The position numbers and the translations under genes are program-made. A stretch of 64,000 bases of DNA, taken from positions 806,001 to 870,000 of the forward strand of contig NZ_CP081294.1 of the NCBI RefSeq assembly GCF_019711315.1. The letters are read 5' to 3'. This stretch comes from Qipengyuania gelatinilytica. GTDB lineage: Bacteria > Pseudomonadota > Alphaproteobacteria > Sphingomonadales > Sphingomonadaceae. The first letter of the stretch is position 1. The number at the start of each line of letters is the position of its first letter. The notes beneath the pieces are model-generated. The model made no database searches and was not told where the DNA came from. It saw only the letters and a program-made list of their open reading frames with translations. This document shows positions 8,128 through 17,379 of this stretch, one piece after another.

Positions 8128-8709
8128 TTAGTCGTCCCTAGCCTTGGTGGCAGAACGGCGGCGCAGCGCGAGGATGTAGATGACGAGCGCGGTGAGCGCG
8201 AAGAAGAACCACTGTCCGGCATAGGCAAGGTGGTTGTTGGGCAGGTCGCGCGGATCCGGCGTGGCGAGCGGCTCCAGCCCTGCCAGCGGCTCTGCGGCGA
8301 CTACTCGGCCGCCGGGCGCGATGGTGCCACGTACTTCACCGCCGCTCCATTGGACCGGCGCGGGATTGCGCGAGAAGCCGAGGTCCACCTTCACGGGGGT
8401 GCCGTCCGCCAATTCGCAGAGCACGCGCTGCGCCACGCCCTTTTCGCCGCGCGCACTGGTCCCGGCAGTCGTCGTCCCGCCCGATGCGCTGGCGCAAAGG
8501 ATCGTCGTGCGGCGATACATGGCTGCCTCGATCCCTGCCTGATCGCGGGGGTATTCGACCTCGGATGACATCTTCAACGACTGCTCTGCCTGTGCGATCA
8601 GGGCTTCCTTCTCGCCCATCCGGCCAAGCTGCCAGAAACCTAGCGCGATCATGACCGCGATGGCGGCGGCCACGATGATCGTCGGGATGATGGGAATGTT
8701 GCGGGTCAT
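8128..8709 (-). CDS. SURF1 family cytochrome c oxidase assembly protein
   Basis: The 193-residue protein has one membrane helix near each end (about 5-23 and 165-183) around a periplasmic domain. The end shows the family pattern NNHLAYAGQWFFFALTALVIY. SURF1 helps insert heme a into oxidase subunit I. It is shorter than the usual 220-300 residues. It follows ctaE but is separated from it by a strong hairpin, so it may use its own promoter and lead the surf1-thrC-moaE transcript. Confidence 0.9.
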   Translation of the reverse strand: MTRNIPIIPTIIVAAAIAVMIALGFWQLGRMGEKEALIAQAEQSLKMSSEVEYPRDQAGIEAAMYRRTTILCASASGGTTTAGTSARGEKGVAQRVLCELADGTPVKVDLGFSRNPAPVQWSGGEVRGTIAPGGRVVAAEPLAGLEPLATPDPRDLPNNHLAYAGQWFFFALTALVIYILALRRRSATKARDD

Positions 8710-8735
8710 CTTGGGTTTCGTCCGATCGAAAAGCG

Positions 8736-8771
8736 AAAGGGGCAGTCGCGGACTTGCCGGACTGCCCCTTT
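8736..8771 (-). terminator. Terminator after ctaE
   Basis: A 12-bp inverted repeat (8736-8747 with 8760-8771) has a 12-base loop. On the minus strand it is followed by a T-rich run. It lies between ctaE and surf1. Confidence 0.8.
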
Positions 8772-8797
8772 TCATGTGTCCGGCAAGCCGGAACGTA

Positions 8798-9619
8798 TCA
8801 GTGGAACTCTGCGCCCCAGCCGCCCCAGACATAGACGACGGCGAAGAGGAACAGCCACACCACGTCGACGAAGTGCCAGTACCACGCAGCGGCTTCGAAG
8901 CCGAAGTGCTGGCGCGGCGTGAAGTGGCCCGCATAGGCGCGTACCAGGCAGACGATCAGGAAGATCGTGCCGACGAGCACGTGGAAGCCGTGAAAGCCGG
9001 TCGCCATGTAGAAGGCCGAGCTATAGGTGTTGCCGCCGAATGCGAAGGGGGCAACGCCGTATTCGTAAGCCTGGATCGCGGTGAAGACCGCGCCGAGCAG
9101 GACCGTTGCCCACAGGCCCTTCTTCAGGCCGTCGCGGTCACCGTGGATCAGCGAATGATGCGCCCAGGTCACCGTGGTACCCGAGCAAAGCAGGATCAGG
9201 GTGTTGAGCAAGGGCAGGCTGAACGGATTGATGACATATTCGATAGCCACGGGCGGGAACTCGCCGCCGATGACTTCGGAAATCTCGCTGGGGAACAGCG
9301 CGAAATCGAACCAGCTCCAGAACCAGCCGACGAAGAACATCACTTCCGAAGCGATGAACAGGATCATGCCGTAACGCATGTGCAACTGCACGATCGGCGT
9401 GTGATCGCCGCGCTGCGCTTCCTTCACGATGTTCGAGAACCAGGAGAAGAAAGTGGCGATGAGACCTGCGATACCGAGGCCCAGCACGAGATGGGCACTG
9501 CCCATATCATGCATGAACAGAACCATGCCGCTGGTGAAGGTCAGCGCCGAGATCGAGCCGATCAGCGGCCAGATATCGGGTTCGAGGATGTGATATTCGT
9601 GATTGACGTTACCAGCCAT
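8798..9619 (-). CDS. ctaE: Cytochrome c oxidase subunit III
   Basis: The 273-residue membrane protein has about seven hydrophobic segments and the conserved Glu-containing helix LFIASEVMFFVGWFW, then HVDVVWLFLFAVVYVWG at the C-terminus. Subunit III stabilises the aa3 oxidase and its proton uptake. It is the last gene before a strong terminator and is separated from ctaG by 95 non-coding bases, an arrangement usual in alphaproteobacterial oxidase clusters. Confidence 0.97.
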   Translation of the reverse strand: MAGNVNHEYHILEPDIWPLIGSISALTFTSGMVLFMHDMGSAHLVLGLGIAGLIATFFSWFSNIVKEAQRGDHTPIVQLHMRYGMILFIASEVMFFVGWFWSWFDFALFPSEISEVIGGEFPPVAIEYVINPFSLPLLNTLILLCSGTTVTWAHHSLIHGDRDGLKKGLWATVLLGAVFTAIQAYEYGVAPFAFGGNTYSSAFYMATGFHGFHVLVGTIFLIVCLVRAYAGHFTPRQHFGFEAAAWYWHFVDVVWLFLFAVVYVWGGWGAEFH

Positions 9620-9714
9620 AGTACCTGTGTCCTGGGTTTCGCTATGCGGGTGCCCTTAATGCGCAAGAACGCGCGGGTCTAGGGGGCAGCCGAGGTTATT
9701 CTTGCGTTCGTGGT

Positions 9715-10278
9715 CTAATCGATCGCTTCGTGGAAGGTATAGGACAGGGTGATCTGCTCCACGCCTTCCATGTTGGGGTCGTCCAGAGCCTTGGGGTCCA
9801 CATAGTAAAGTACGGGCATGCGCACTTCCTGCCCCGGCTGCAGCGTCTGCTCGGTAAAGCAGAAGCACTGGATCTTGTTGAAATAGGCGCCTGCCTGCTC
9901 GGGCTCGACATTGAAGGTCGCAGTGCCGGTCACCGGACGGTCCGAATTGTTCTTCGCGAGATAGATCGCCAGGTCGCGTTGGCCGATGGTGACGGTATCG
10001 GTCACCTGTCCGGGCTTGAAGGTCCAGCCAAGGCCCGGCGCGGTCGTGGCATCGAAGCGGATCGAGATCTGCTGGCCGCCCGCCGCCTGCCCAATCCGCT
10101 CGGCAATGGCCGCTTCGCTTTCGGTTGCGCGCTGAGTGGTTCCGCCGAAACCGGTGACCTGGCAGAACAGCTGGTAGAGCGGGACCGCCGCATATCCGAG
10201 ACCTAGCATGCCCGCCGCCGCCAGCAGGGCGAGCATCGCCGTGCGGTTCTTCCGGTTTTGCAAAGTCGCGGTGGTCAT
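9715..10278 (-). CDS. ctaG: Cytochrome c oxidase assembly protein (CuB insertion)
   Basis: The 187-residue protein has one N-terminal membrane helix (about 14-34) and a periplasmic immunoglobulin-like domain. IQCFCFTEQTL contains the CFCF copper site of Cox11. It delivers copper to the CuB site of subunit I. It is preceded by a 39-codon ORF and ctaB. Confidence 0.96.
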   Translation of the reverse strand: MTTATLQNRKNRTAMLALLAAAGMLGLGYAAVPLYQLFCQVTGFGGTTQRATESEAAIAERIGQAAGGQQISIRFDATTAPGLGWTFKPGQVTDTVTIGQRDLAIYLAKNNSDRPVTGTATFNVEPEQAGAYFNKIQCFCFTEQTLQPGQEVRMPVLYYVDPKALDDPNMEGVEQITLSYTFHEAID

Positions 10279-10285
10279 AAGTCCC

Positions 10286-10405
10286 TCACATCCTCACGAT
10301 GGTAATTGCGTAGAACAGGATCGCCATGAACAGCAGGATTCCGCCAAGCACGAGGTTCCGGCTCTTCTGGCGGCGGCGAAATTCCTTTTCCTCTTCGGGG
10401 GTCAT
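10286..10405 (-). CDS. 39-residue single-helix membrane protein in the oxidase cluster
   Basis: The ORF encodes a very basic/acidic N-terminus ([17 protein letters not shown]) followed by one hydrophobic helix of about 20 residues and a short tail (IVRM). Its start overlaps the ctaB stop by four bases (10402-10405), and it ends 7 bases before ctaG. Small one-helix proteins at this place are common in alphaproteobacterial oxidase clusters. The role is unknown; a structural or assembly part is inferred. Confidence 0.8.
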   Translation of the reverse strand: MTPEEEKEFRRRQKSRNLVLGGILLFMAILFYAITIVRM

Positions 10406-11325
10406 CCGAAAACTCCATATTGGGCTGCGACACGGTCGACAACCAGCGCCGCGAACAGGGCGAACAGGTAGAAAACGCTGAAGGCGAACAGGCGTTTCTC
10501 AAGGCTCATCTTGTCGCCTTTGACTGCCGTACGCAGGGCGACCGGCACGCTCATCAGCAGGAAGGCGAGCGACAGCACGATTGCGGTAACGCCATAAAAT
10601 GCGCCGGTGCCGGCGATGAACCACGGCGCGGCCGCGATCGGGACCAGCAGGATGCAATAGGCAAGGATCTGGCGACGTGTCGAACGTTCGCCCTTCACCA
10701 CCGGCATCATCGGGATACCGACCTTGGCATAATCGCTCTGCACGAACAGGGCGAGTGCCCAGAAGTGCGGCGGCGTCCAGAAGAAGATGATCGCGAACAG
10801 CAGGACCGGCATCAGCGTGATGTCGCCGGTCACCGCGATCCAGCCGATCATAGGCGGGAACGCCCCCGCCCCGCCGCCGATGACGATATTCTGCGGCGTG
10901 CGCGGTTTCAGCCAGATCGTGTAGACGACGGCATAATAGACGATGCTGATGAAGAGGATCGCTGCCGCGAGCCAGTTCACGCCCAGTCCCATGATGACCA
11001 CCGAGGCGGCAGAGATCAGGATACCGAAGTCACGCGCGTCGGTGCGGTTCATCCGCCCGGCGGGCAGAGGCCGCTTGGACGTGCGCTTCATGCCTGCATC
11101 GATATCCGCTTCCCACCACTGGTTGAGCGCCGCGGCCCCGCCCGCGCCCAGCGCGATACAGAGAATCGCGGTGAAACCGATGATGGGATGGATGCTGCCT
11201 GGTGCCGCGAGCAGACCACACAGGCCGGTGAAAATCACGAGGCTCATCACGCGCGGCTTGGTCAGCGCGAAAAAGTCGCGCCAGTCCGCGGGGAGCTGGG
11301 TGGAGGATGTGGTTGCTTCGGTCAT
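10402..11325 (-). CDS. ctaB: Protoheme IX farnesyltransferase (heme O synthase)
   Basis: The 307-residue UbiA-type prenyltransferase has multiple membrane helices and the first Asp-rich motif in [15 protein letters not shown], followed by SKRPLPAG. It adds a farnesyl group to heme b to form heme O, the precursor of heme A. It lies downstream of the epoxide-hydrolase-like gene and overlaps the 39-codon ORF. Confidence 0.97.
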   Translation of the reverse strand: MTEATTSSTQLPADWRDFFALTKPRVMSLVIFTGLCGLLAAPGSIHPIIGFTAILCIALGAGGAAALNQWWEADIDAGMKRTSKRPLPAGRMNRTDARDFGILISAASVVIMGLGVNWLAAAILFISIVYYAVVYTIWLKPRTPQNIVIGGGAGAFPPMIGWIAVTGDITLMPVLLFAIIFFWTPPHFWALALFVQSDYAKVGIPMMPVVKGERSTRRQILAYCILLVPIAAAPWFIAGTGAFYGVTAIVLSLAFLLMSVPVALRTAVKGDKMSLEKRLFAFSVFYLFALFAALVVDRVAAQYGVFG

Positions 11326-11353
11326 GGGATTCGCTTGGCCGCCCTATAGTGGC

Positions 11354-12313
11354 TCAGAGCCGCTGAATCCAGTCAATCAGCAAGCGGTTGACCTCAGCGG
11401 GGCGCTCCTGCTGGGTCCAGTGGCCCACGCCCTCCAGAATATGCCCTTCGACCTTCGGCGCGAACATCCGCATCAGAGCGATCGGGTCCTCCACTGCACC
11501 GAACAGGTAGGTAGCCGGATCACGCGTTCCGCCGATGAATAGGGCAGGCTGTTCGATGCGCTTGCCTTGCCAGGTCTGCAACCATTCGTAGTCGTCGACA
11601 TGGTTGCGATAGCGGTTGAGCGGCCCGCGGAAACCCGACTGTTTGAATTCCGCCTCGTAGAAATCGAGATCTTCCTCGGTCAGCCAGTCGACAGGCTGCG
11701 GATCGGGCAGTCCCTCGAGGAAGGTCGCGCCATAGGGCTTCGACCAGTATTCACCCGGCGGCACGTCACCGCTGATCGAATACATCATGCGGGAGACCCA
11801 GTCGCGCGGATCCTTTTCCGCTTCCGCTTCGGCAACGCCCGGTTCCTGGAAATATTCCTGGTAGAAGAATTTGCCCTGGCTCGTGAAGTGCTCGTGGAAG
11901 ACCTCGGTGAAGGGACGGCTCGGGACGCCTGCGAAGGGCACGGACAGGCCGGCGACTGCACGGAAATGCTCCGGATGGGTCAGCGCCGAATTCCACACGA
12001 TGGGGGCGCCCCAGTCGTGCCCGACAAGCATCGCGGGCCGATCGGGCGACAAGGCTTTCCTCAGGCCGACCAGATCACCGACGATATGCTCCATCGCATA
12101 GGCATCGACCGGCTCAGGCTTGCCCGAACCGCCATAGCCGCGCACGTCGATCGCACAGGCGGTGAAGCCCGCTTCCGCCAGCGGAGCCAGCTGGTGGCGC
12201 CAGCTGTACCAGCTTTCCGGAAAGCCGTGGACCATGATGACCAGCGGTCCTTCTCCCTCGATCGCGCAGCGCAGGCTCAGATCTCCGACACTGACGGTCC
12301 TCATTTCGGGCAT
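11354..12313 (-). CDS. Alpha/beta hydrolase, epoxide hydrolase-like
   Basis: The 319-residue product has VHGFPESWYSW (oxyanion HGFP motif near 29), the nucleophile elbow GHDWGAP with Asp100, and GVGHWTQQERP with the C-terminal catalytic His. An Asp nucleophile points to an epoxide hydrolase or haloalkane-dehalogenase-like fold; the HGFP form favours epoxide hydrolase. The chosen ATG at 12313 has AAAGGA upstream; an upstream TTG and a downstream ATG (12304) are alternatives. It sits between the ctaD terminator and ctaB, which is unusual. Confidence 0.88.
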   Translation of the reverse strand: MPEMRTVSVGDLSLRCAIEGEGPLVIMVHGFPESWYSWRHQLAPLAEAGFTACAIDVRGYGGSGKPEPVDAYAMEHIVGDLVGLRKALSPDRPAMLVGHDWGAPIVWNSALTHPEHFRAVAGLSVPFAGVPSRPFTEVFHEHFTSQGKFFYQEYFQEPGVAEAEAEKDPRDWVSRMMYSISGDVPPGEYWSKPYGATFLEGLPDPQPVDWLTEEDLDFYEAEFKQSGFRGPLNRYRNHVDDYEWLQTWQGKRIEQPALFIGGTRDPATYLFGAVEDPIALMRMFAPKVEGHILEGVGHWTQQERPAEVNRLLIDWIQRL

Positions 12314-12334
12314 CGCAATCCTTTCAGGCAAAAG

Positions 12335-12364
12335 AAAACGGCCGGTCCCTTGTGGAACCGGCCG
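12335..12364 (-). terminator. Terminator after ctaD
   Basis: CGGCCGGT (12339-12346) pairs with ACCGGCCG (12357-12364). On the minus strand it is followed by TTTTCTTT. It separates ctaC-ctaD from the hydrolase-ctaB-ctaG-ctaE genes. Confidence 0.85.
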
Positions 12365-12392
12365 CTTGTCTGTGTCCAGTGACTAGCTAGCC

Positions 12393-14108
12393 TCAGGCCG
12401 TTGCGGGCTTGGCTTCGCCAATGTGGTCGTGGTGGTCGTGGTGGTCCTCGATCACCGGCAGTTCGCTGAACTGGTGGTACGGCGGCGGGCTGGACAGGCT
12501 CCACTCGAGCGTGGTCGCGCCTTCGCCCCAGTAGTTGTCTTCCGCCTTCTTGCCGGCGACGAAGGCGTAGATGATGTTCACGAAGAAGAAGATCATCGAG
12601 AGCGCCATGATGGTGTAGCCGAACGAGCTGATCTCGTTCCAGTAGGCATAGGCCTCGGCATAGTCGGGATAACGACGCGGCATGCCCTGCCAGCCAAGGA
12701 AGTGCTGCGGGAAGAAGATCACGTTCACGCCGATGAAGAAGCCCCAGAAGTGCAGGTGGCTCAGCAGTTCGGAGTGCATCCGGCCGCTCATCTTCGGGAA
12801 CCAGTAGTAGAAGCCCGCAAACATCGAGAAGACGGCACCCATCGACAGCACGTAGTGGAAGTGAGCCACCACGAAGTAGGTGTCGTGGACCACGTCGTCG
12901 ACGCCGCCATTGGCGAGGTAGACCCCGGTCACACCGCCGACGGTGAAAAGGAAGATGAAGCCGAGTGCCCAGACCATGGGCGACTTGAATTCGATCGAAC
13001 CGCCCCACATCGTGGCGATCCAGCTGAAGATCTTCACGCCGGTCGGAACCGCGATGACCATGGTGGCCGCGGTGAAGTACATCTTCGTGTTCACGTCGAG
13101 GCCCACGGTATACATGTGGTGCGCCCAGACGATGAAGCCGACGACGCCGATCGCGACCATGGCGTAGGCCATGCCGAGGTAGCCGAAGACCGGCTTGCGG
13201 CTGAAGGTGGCTACGATCTGCGAGATCATGCCGAAGCCCGGCAGGATCATGATGTAGACTTCGGGGTGACCGAAGAACCAGAACAGGTGCTGGTAAAGGA
13301 CCGGGTCGCCGCCGCCTGCCGGATCGAAGAAGGTCGTACCGAAGTTACGGTCCGTGATCAGCATGGTGATGGCAGCTGCGAGGACCGGGAGGGCCAGCAG
13401 CAGCAGGAATGCGGTAACCAGCACCGACCACACGAACAGCGGCATCTTGTGCAGGGTCATGCCCGGCGCACGCATGTTGAAGATGGTGGTGATGAAGTTG
13501 GTCGCACCGAGGATCGAGCCGGCACCGGCGAGGTGCAGCGAGAAAATCGCGAAGTCGACTGCCGGACCGGTCGAGCCCGAGGTCGAAAGCGGTGCGTAGA
13601 CCGTCCAGCCCGTACCTGCGCCGAGACCCGTGCCGCCCGGTACGAAGAGCGAGAAGCAGAGGCTGACGAAACCGGCAACGGTGAGCCAGAACGAGACGTT
13701 GTTCATGCGGGGGAAGGCCATGTCCGGCGCGCCGATCATCAGCGGTACGAACCAGTTGCCGAAGCCGCCGATCATCGCCGGCATGACCATGAAGAAGACC
13801 ATGATCAGGCCGTGCGCGGTGATGAACACGTTCCACATGTGGAGGTTGGCATCGAAGCTTGCTTCGCCGCCGAAGAATTCGACCCACCAGCCGAGGTACT
13901 GGATACCCGGCTCTGCAAGTTCGAAGCGCATCACGCCCGACATCGCGCCGCCGATGATACCGGCGATGATCGCGAAGATCAGGTAAAGCGTACCGATGTC
14001 CTTGTGGTTGGTGGACATGAACCAGCGCGCGAAGAAGCCGGGCTTGTGATCGGCATCGTGTGCGTGGTGGTCGGTGTGAGCCTCGAAGCTATCGGCGGTA
14101 GTGGCCAT
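12393..14108 (-). CDS. ctaD: Cytochrome c oxidase subunit I (aa3 type)
   Basis: The 571-residue protein has about twelve membrane helices and the heme-copper oxidase signature around [17 protein letters not shown], which includes the His-Tyr pair of the binuclear centre. The HHMYTVG segment supplies further CuB ligands and [11 protein letters not shown] the heme ligands. Together with CtaC and CtaE it reduces oxygen and pumps protons in the inner membrane. A His/Asp-rich stretch near the N-terminus and another at the C-terminus flank the core. Confidence 0.98.
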   Translation of the reverse strand: MATTADSFEAHTDHHAHDADHKPGFFARWFMSTNHKDIGTLYLIFAIIAGIIGGAMSGVMRFELAEPGIQYLGWWVEFFGGEASFDANLHMWNVFITAHGLIMVFFMVMPAMIGGFGNWFVPLMIGAPDMAFPRMNNVSFWLTVAGFVSLCFSLFVPGGTGLGAGTGWTVYAPLSTSGSTGPAVDFAIFSLHLAGAGSILGATNFITTIFNMRAPGMTLHKMPLFVWSVLVTAFLLLLALPVLAAAITMLITDRNFGTTFFDPAGGGDPVLYQHLFWFFGHPEVYIMILPGFGMISQIVATFSRKPVFGYLGMAYAMVAIGVVGFIVWAHHMYTVGLDVNTKMYFTAATMVIAVPTGVKIFSWIATMWGGSIEFKSPMVWALGFIFLFTVGGVTGVYLANGGVDDVVHDTYFVVAHFHYVLSMGAVFSMFAGFYYWFPKMSGRMHSELLSHLHFWGFFIGVNVIFFPQHFLGWQGMPRRYPDYAEAYAYWNEISSFGYTIMALSMIFFFVNIIYAFVAGKKAEDNYWGEGATTLEWSLSSPPPYHQFSELPVIEDHHDHHDHIGEAKPATA

Positions 14109-14146
14109 GGTGTTTCTCTAGACCTTATCTAAATATCGTTTCGGGC

Positions 14147-15166
14147 TTATTCGGCGGCGGCGGCTTCAGTAACGCCTTCGGCATCACCGGCAGCGGCGGC
14201 ATCGGCAGCAGATTCGGCATCTTCGACAGCGAGGTCATCGCCTGCGCCCTTGATCGAACCACCCTGCGCCAGGACCCAGGCATTGTACTCATCCATCGGC
14301 AGTGCCTCGACCGCGATGGGCATGTAGCCATGACGCGCACCACACAGTTCCGAACACTGGCCGTAATATACGCCCGGCTCGTCAACCTCGAAGATACGCT
14401 CGTTCAGGCGGCCCGGAACGGCGTCCATCTTGAACCAGAGGCTCGGCACCGCGAACGAGTGGATCACGTCTGCCGCAGTCACCTGGAGGCGGATGGGAAC
14501 GCCTGCGGGTACGACCATGCGGTTGTCGACGGCCAGCTGGTGCGGCTCGCCGCGCGCATCGGCTTCTTCGGCAGACAGCATGTTCGAAACGATTTCGAAG
14601 TCGCCATTGTCCGGATAAGCATAGCCCCAATACCACTGGTAACCGATCGCCTTGATGGTGATCGCATCCTTCGGCGGGGTTTCGTACTGCTTTGCAATCA
14701 GCGTGATCGAGGGGACCGCGATCACCAGCAGGATGAGTGCGGGCACCACCGTCCAGACGACTTCGATCAGCGTGTTGTGGCTGGTCTTCGACGGCACGGG
14801 GTTGGCCGACTGGCGGAAACGGAAAACCGTGTAGAGCATCAGGACGAGCACGAAGACGCTGATCGCCGCCATGACCCAGATCAGGCCGTGGTGCAGCGTG
14901 TAGGCAGTTTCACCAGTCTCGGAATACTGCGCCTGGACGTCCCAGCCACCGGGTATGGGCATGCCCTTGCCTTCGGTCGGAGCCATTGCCTCGTAGCCGC
15001 CGCTGCCTTCCGAAACAGCATCGGGATTCGCCGCATCGGCGGGATCGACGGATTCGAGTTGCGCTGCTTCGATAGCGTCCTGCGCCATGGCGGCAGGGGT
15101 GCCGATGACCAGCGAAAACGCCAGTGCGAGGCTGGCTACGATCCGGTGAAATCCGAGAGTTTTCAT
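14147..15166 (-). CDS. ctaC: Cytochrome c oxidase subunit II
   Basis: The 339-residue protein has a signal sequence (about 1-28), two membrane helices (about 95-118 and 138-162) and a periplasmic cupredoxin domain. YYGQCSELCGARHGYMP carries the CuA ligands. It accepts electrons from cytochrome c. An acidic, Ala-rich tail of about 35 residues follows the CuA domain and extends the usual length. It is the first gene of the cluster and has a good promoter about 110 bases upstream. Confidence 0.98.
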   Translation of the reverse strand: MKTLGFHRIVASLALAFSLVIGTPAAMAQDAIEAAQLESVDPADAANPDAVSEGSGGYEAMAPTEGKGMPIPGGWDVQAQYSETGETAYTLHHGLIWVMAAISVFVLVLMLYTVFRFRQSANPVPSKTSHNTLIEVVWTVVPALILLVIAVPSITLIAKQYETPPKDAITIKAIGYQWYWGYAYPDNGDFEIVSNMLSAEEADARGEPHQLAVDNRMVVPAGVPIRLQVTAADVIHSFAVPSLWFKMDAVPGRLNERIFEVDEPGVYYGQCSELCGARHGYMPIAVEALPMDEYNAWVLAQGGSIKGAGDDLAVEDAESAADAAAAGDAEGVTEAAAAE

Positions 15167-15273
15167 TACGTTGGAACTCTTTCGTGTCGTGTCGTCAGGC
15201 GGACCCTGGAGCTTTCACGGAGACCGCGTGTGCGCGGCGACCGTACCTCATGCGAGGTCCGTTTGCGATGCGC

Positions 15274-15302
15274 CCTATAGGCAGGGATGGCGCGCGCCTC
15301 AA
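15274..15302 (-). promoter_or_regulatory. Predicted promoter of the oxidase cluster
   Basis: On the minus strand TTGAGG (15302-15297) and TATAGG (15279-15274) are separated by 17 bases. This gives a leader of about 100 bases before ctaC. Confidence 0.55.
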
Positions 15303-15379
15303 GCGGGTGGCGGATAAAAATGTGCAAGTCCCTTTGCCTCTTGCGCAAACGCGCGCGAGGCGCTTTGAGCATCCGCACC

Positions 15380-15961
15380 ATGACAGAAGACGAAATCCTC
15401 TCCGAATTCCGCGCCAGCGAAGCCCTGCTCGAAGGCCATTTCCTCCTCTCCAGCGGACGCCACAGCGGGCACTATCTCCAGTGCGCCCGAGTCCTGATGA
15501 ATCCGGAGCGCGCCGGCCGGCTTGCCTTTGCCCTCGCCCAGAAGATCCCGCGCGACATCCGCAGCAAGATCGATGTGGTCGTCAGCCCCGCGATGGGCGG
15601 GATCATCATCGGCCAGGAAATGGGCCGTGCGCTCGGCAAGGACGCCATGTTCCTCGAACGCCCCGAAGGCGAATTCCACCTGCGCCGCGGCTTCCGTCTC
15701 GAACCGGGTGCAAAGGTCCTGATGGTTGAAGACGTGGTCACCACCGGTCTTTCCAGCCGCGAGGCGATTGCCGCCGTCGCGCGCGAGGGTGGCGAGGTCA
15801 TCGCCGAAGTCTCGCTCGTCGACCGCAGCAATGGCGCGGCCGATCTGGGCGTTCCGTTCTTCCCGCTGATCGACATCAACTTCCCGACCTATGCCGATGA
15901 CGAGGTCCCCGAGGAGCTCGCGGCAATCGAGATTACCAAGCCCGGGAGCCGGAAGGCTTGA
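15380..15961 (+). CDS. pyrE: Orotate phosphoribosyltransferase
   Basis: PyrE joins orotate to PRPP to give orotidine monophosphate in pyrimidine synthesis. The 193-residue product has the PRPP loop [11 protein letters not shown] and the [12 protein letters not shown] segment. The ATG at 15380 gives the family start MTEDEIL; in-frame starts further upstream would add unconserved sequence. Its TGA overlaps the TTG start of pdxJ. Confidence 0.96.
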   Translation: MTEDEILSEFRASEALLEGHFLLSSGRHSGHYLQCARVLMNPERAGRLAFALAQKIPRDIRSKIDVVVSPAMGGIIIGQEMGRALGKDAMFLERPEGEFHLRRGFRLEPGAKVLMVEDVVTTGLSSREAIAAVAREGGEVIAEVSLVDRSNGAADLGVPFFPLIDINFPTYADDEVPEELAAIEITKPGSRKA

Positions 15962-16698
15962 ACCGCCCCCTTCGCCTCGGCGTCAATATCGACCACGTCG
16001 CCACTATCCGCAACGCGCGCGGCGGCGACCATCCGGACCCGGTGCGTGCGGCCGAAATCGTGGCGAGTGTCGGCGGTGACGGGATTACCGCGCACCTGCG
16101 CGAAGACCGGCGGCATATCCGCGATGCGGACCTGAAACGCATTCAGGAAGCGACCGACCTGCCGCTCAACCTGGAAATGGCCGCGACCGAGGAAATGCTC
16201 GAGATTGCGCTCAGGCATATGCCGCATGCCGCCTGCATCGTCCCCGAAAAGCGCGAGGAGCGCACGACCGAGGGTGGGCTCGACGCGGCGGGCCAGCACA
16301 ATACGCTTGCCCCTATCGTCTGGAAGCTGCGCGACAGGGGCATCCGCGTGTCGCTCTTCATCGAGGCGGACGAACGCCAGCTCGATGCAGCGCTCAAACT
16401 TGGCGCGGAGGTCGTCGAATTCCACACCGGCGAATATGCGCACGCCCATCTTGACGGTGAGAGCGAGAAGGTCGCGCGCGAATTGAAGCGCATTTCCGAC
16501 ATGGCCGCGCTCGCCGCGAAGAACGGCATCGAGCCGCATGCAGGTCACGGCCTCACCTACGAAAACGTTCAGCCGATCGCAGCCATTCCGCAGATCGCCG
16601 AACTCAACATCGGCCATTACCTCGTCGGCGAGGCGGTGTTCGTCGGACTGGAGCAGGCCGTGCGCCACATGCGCGAGCTGATGGATGACGCACGTTGA
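15958..16698 (+). CDS. pdxJ: Pyridoxine 5'-phosphate synthase
   Basis: PdxJ condenses 1-deoxyxylulose 5-phosphate with 3-amino-2-oxopropyl phosphate to form pyridoxine 5'-phosphate. The 246-residue TIM barrel starts at a TTG that overlaps the pyrE stop (TTGA). It shows [17 protein letters not shown] at the N-terminus, [15 protein letters not shown], and [11 protein letters not shown] near the C-terminus. It begins the common pdxJ-acpS-lepB order. Confidence 0.97.
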   Translation: MNRPLRLGVNIDHVATIRNARGGDHPDPVRAAEIVASVGGDGITAHLREDRRHIRDADLKRIQEATDLPLNLEMAATEEMLEIALRHMPHAACIVPEKREERTTEGGLDAAGQHNTLAPIVWKLRDRGIRVSLFIEADERQLDAALKLGAEVVEFHTGEYAHAHLDGESEKVARELKRISDMAALAAKNGIEPHAGHGLTYENVQPIAAIPQIAELNIGHYLVGEAVFVGLEQAVRHMRELMDDAR

Positions 16699-16708
16699 GG
16701 TGGGCACG

Positions 16709-16981
16709 GTGAGCGAGGCTGGACTTTCACGCGCGGCGCAATTGTGGGCACTAGCTGCAGCGATCCCCTTCCTGCTCAGCCTGGCCCTGCTCGGCATGGC
16801 CTTCTCGCGCCAGGTGCTGCTGGCCTTCGCGATCGGCTGGCCGCTGGTCCAGCTGTTCGGATACTCAGGCGCGCTCAAACGTTCGGGCGGGCAGATCGAT
16901 CATCCGCTGGTCAAGGCGCAGGTCGTGCTGCACTGGATGATGCTCGTCATCCTCATCGGCATTTTCGCGAGGGTTCTATGA
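16709..16981 (+). CDS. Small membrane protein between pdxJ and acpS
   Basis: The product of about 90 residues has about three hydrophobic segments and a short polar loop ([10 protein letters not shown]). No function is recognised. GTG at 16709 has GAGGTGG just upstream and is preferred; an ATG at 16685 inside pdxJ would add 8 residues. Its stop overlaps the acpS start by four bases, so it belongs to the operon. Confidence 0.7.
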   Translation: MSEAGLSRAAQLWALAAAIPFLLSLALLGMAFSRQVLLAFAIGWPLVQLFGYSGALKRSGGQIDHPLVKAQVVLHWMMLVILIGIFARVL

Positions 16982-17379
16982 TTATCGGCCTCGGTTCCGA
17001 CCTCTGCAATATCGAGCGCATTGCCAATTCGCTCGAGCGCTATGGCGAGCGGTTCGAAAACCGCGTCTTCACCGAGATCGAGCGCGCCAAGGCGCGCAAG
17101 CGTCCCTTCACCATCGCCGGCACCTACGCCAAGCGCTTCGCTGCCAAGGAGGCCTTCTCCAAGGCCGTTGGCACCGGCTTCAGGCGCGGCGTCTTCATGC
17201 GCGATATCGGCGTCGTGAACGCCAAGTCGGGCGCGCCGACGCTGGCGCTGACCGGCGGCGCTGCACTAAGGCTTGCCGAAATGCTGCCGCACGGCCATGA
17301 GGCCAGCATTCATCTCACCCTCACAGACGATCATCCATGGGCACAGGCATTCGTAATCATCGAGGCCCACCCCGCATGA
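16978..17379 (+). CDS. acpS: Holo-[acyl-carrier-protein] synthase
   Basis: AcpS moves the phosphopantetheine arm from coenzyme A to acyl carrier protein. The 133-residue product has the magnesium-binding [12 protein letters not shown] at the start and [12 protein letters not shown] near residue 52, the two family motifs. It overlaps its neighbours on both sides by ATGA. Confidence 0.97.
   Translation: MIIGLGSDLCNIERIANSLERYGERFENRVFTEIERAKARKRPFTIAGTYAKRFAAKEAFSKAVGTGFRRGVFMRDIGVVNAKSGAPTLALTGGAALRLAEMLPHGHEASIHLTLTDDHPWAQAFVIIEAHPA

Noticed and set aside
12423..14132. A long open frame antisense to ctaD, and similar frames antisense to the penicillin-binding protein, the helicase, uvrC/permease and the TonB receptor
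   Set aside because: These are expected in GC-rich coding DNA. Their translations are charged, His/Arg-rich and have no family features, while the opposite strand encodes clear proteins.
16685..16981. A frameshift between pdxJ and the small membrane gene
   Set aside because: pdxJ is full length and the small ORF has its own ribosome binding site and helices, so the overlap is ordinary coupling.
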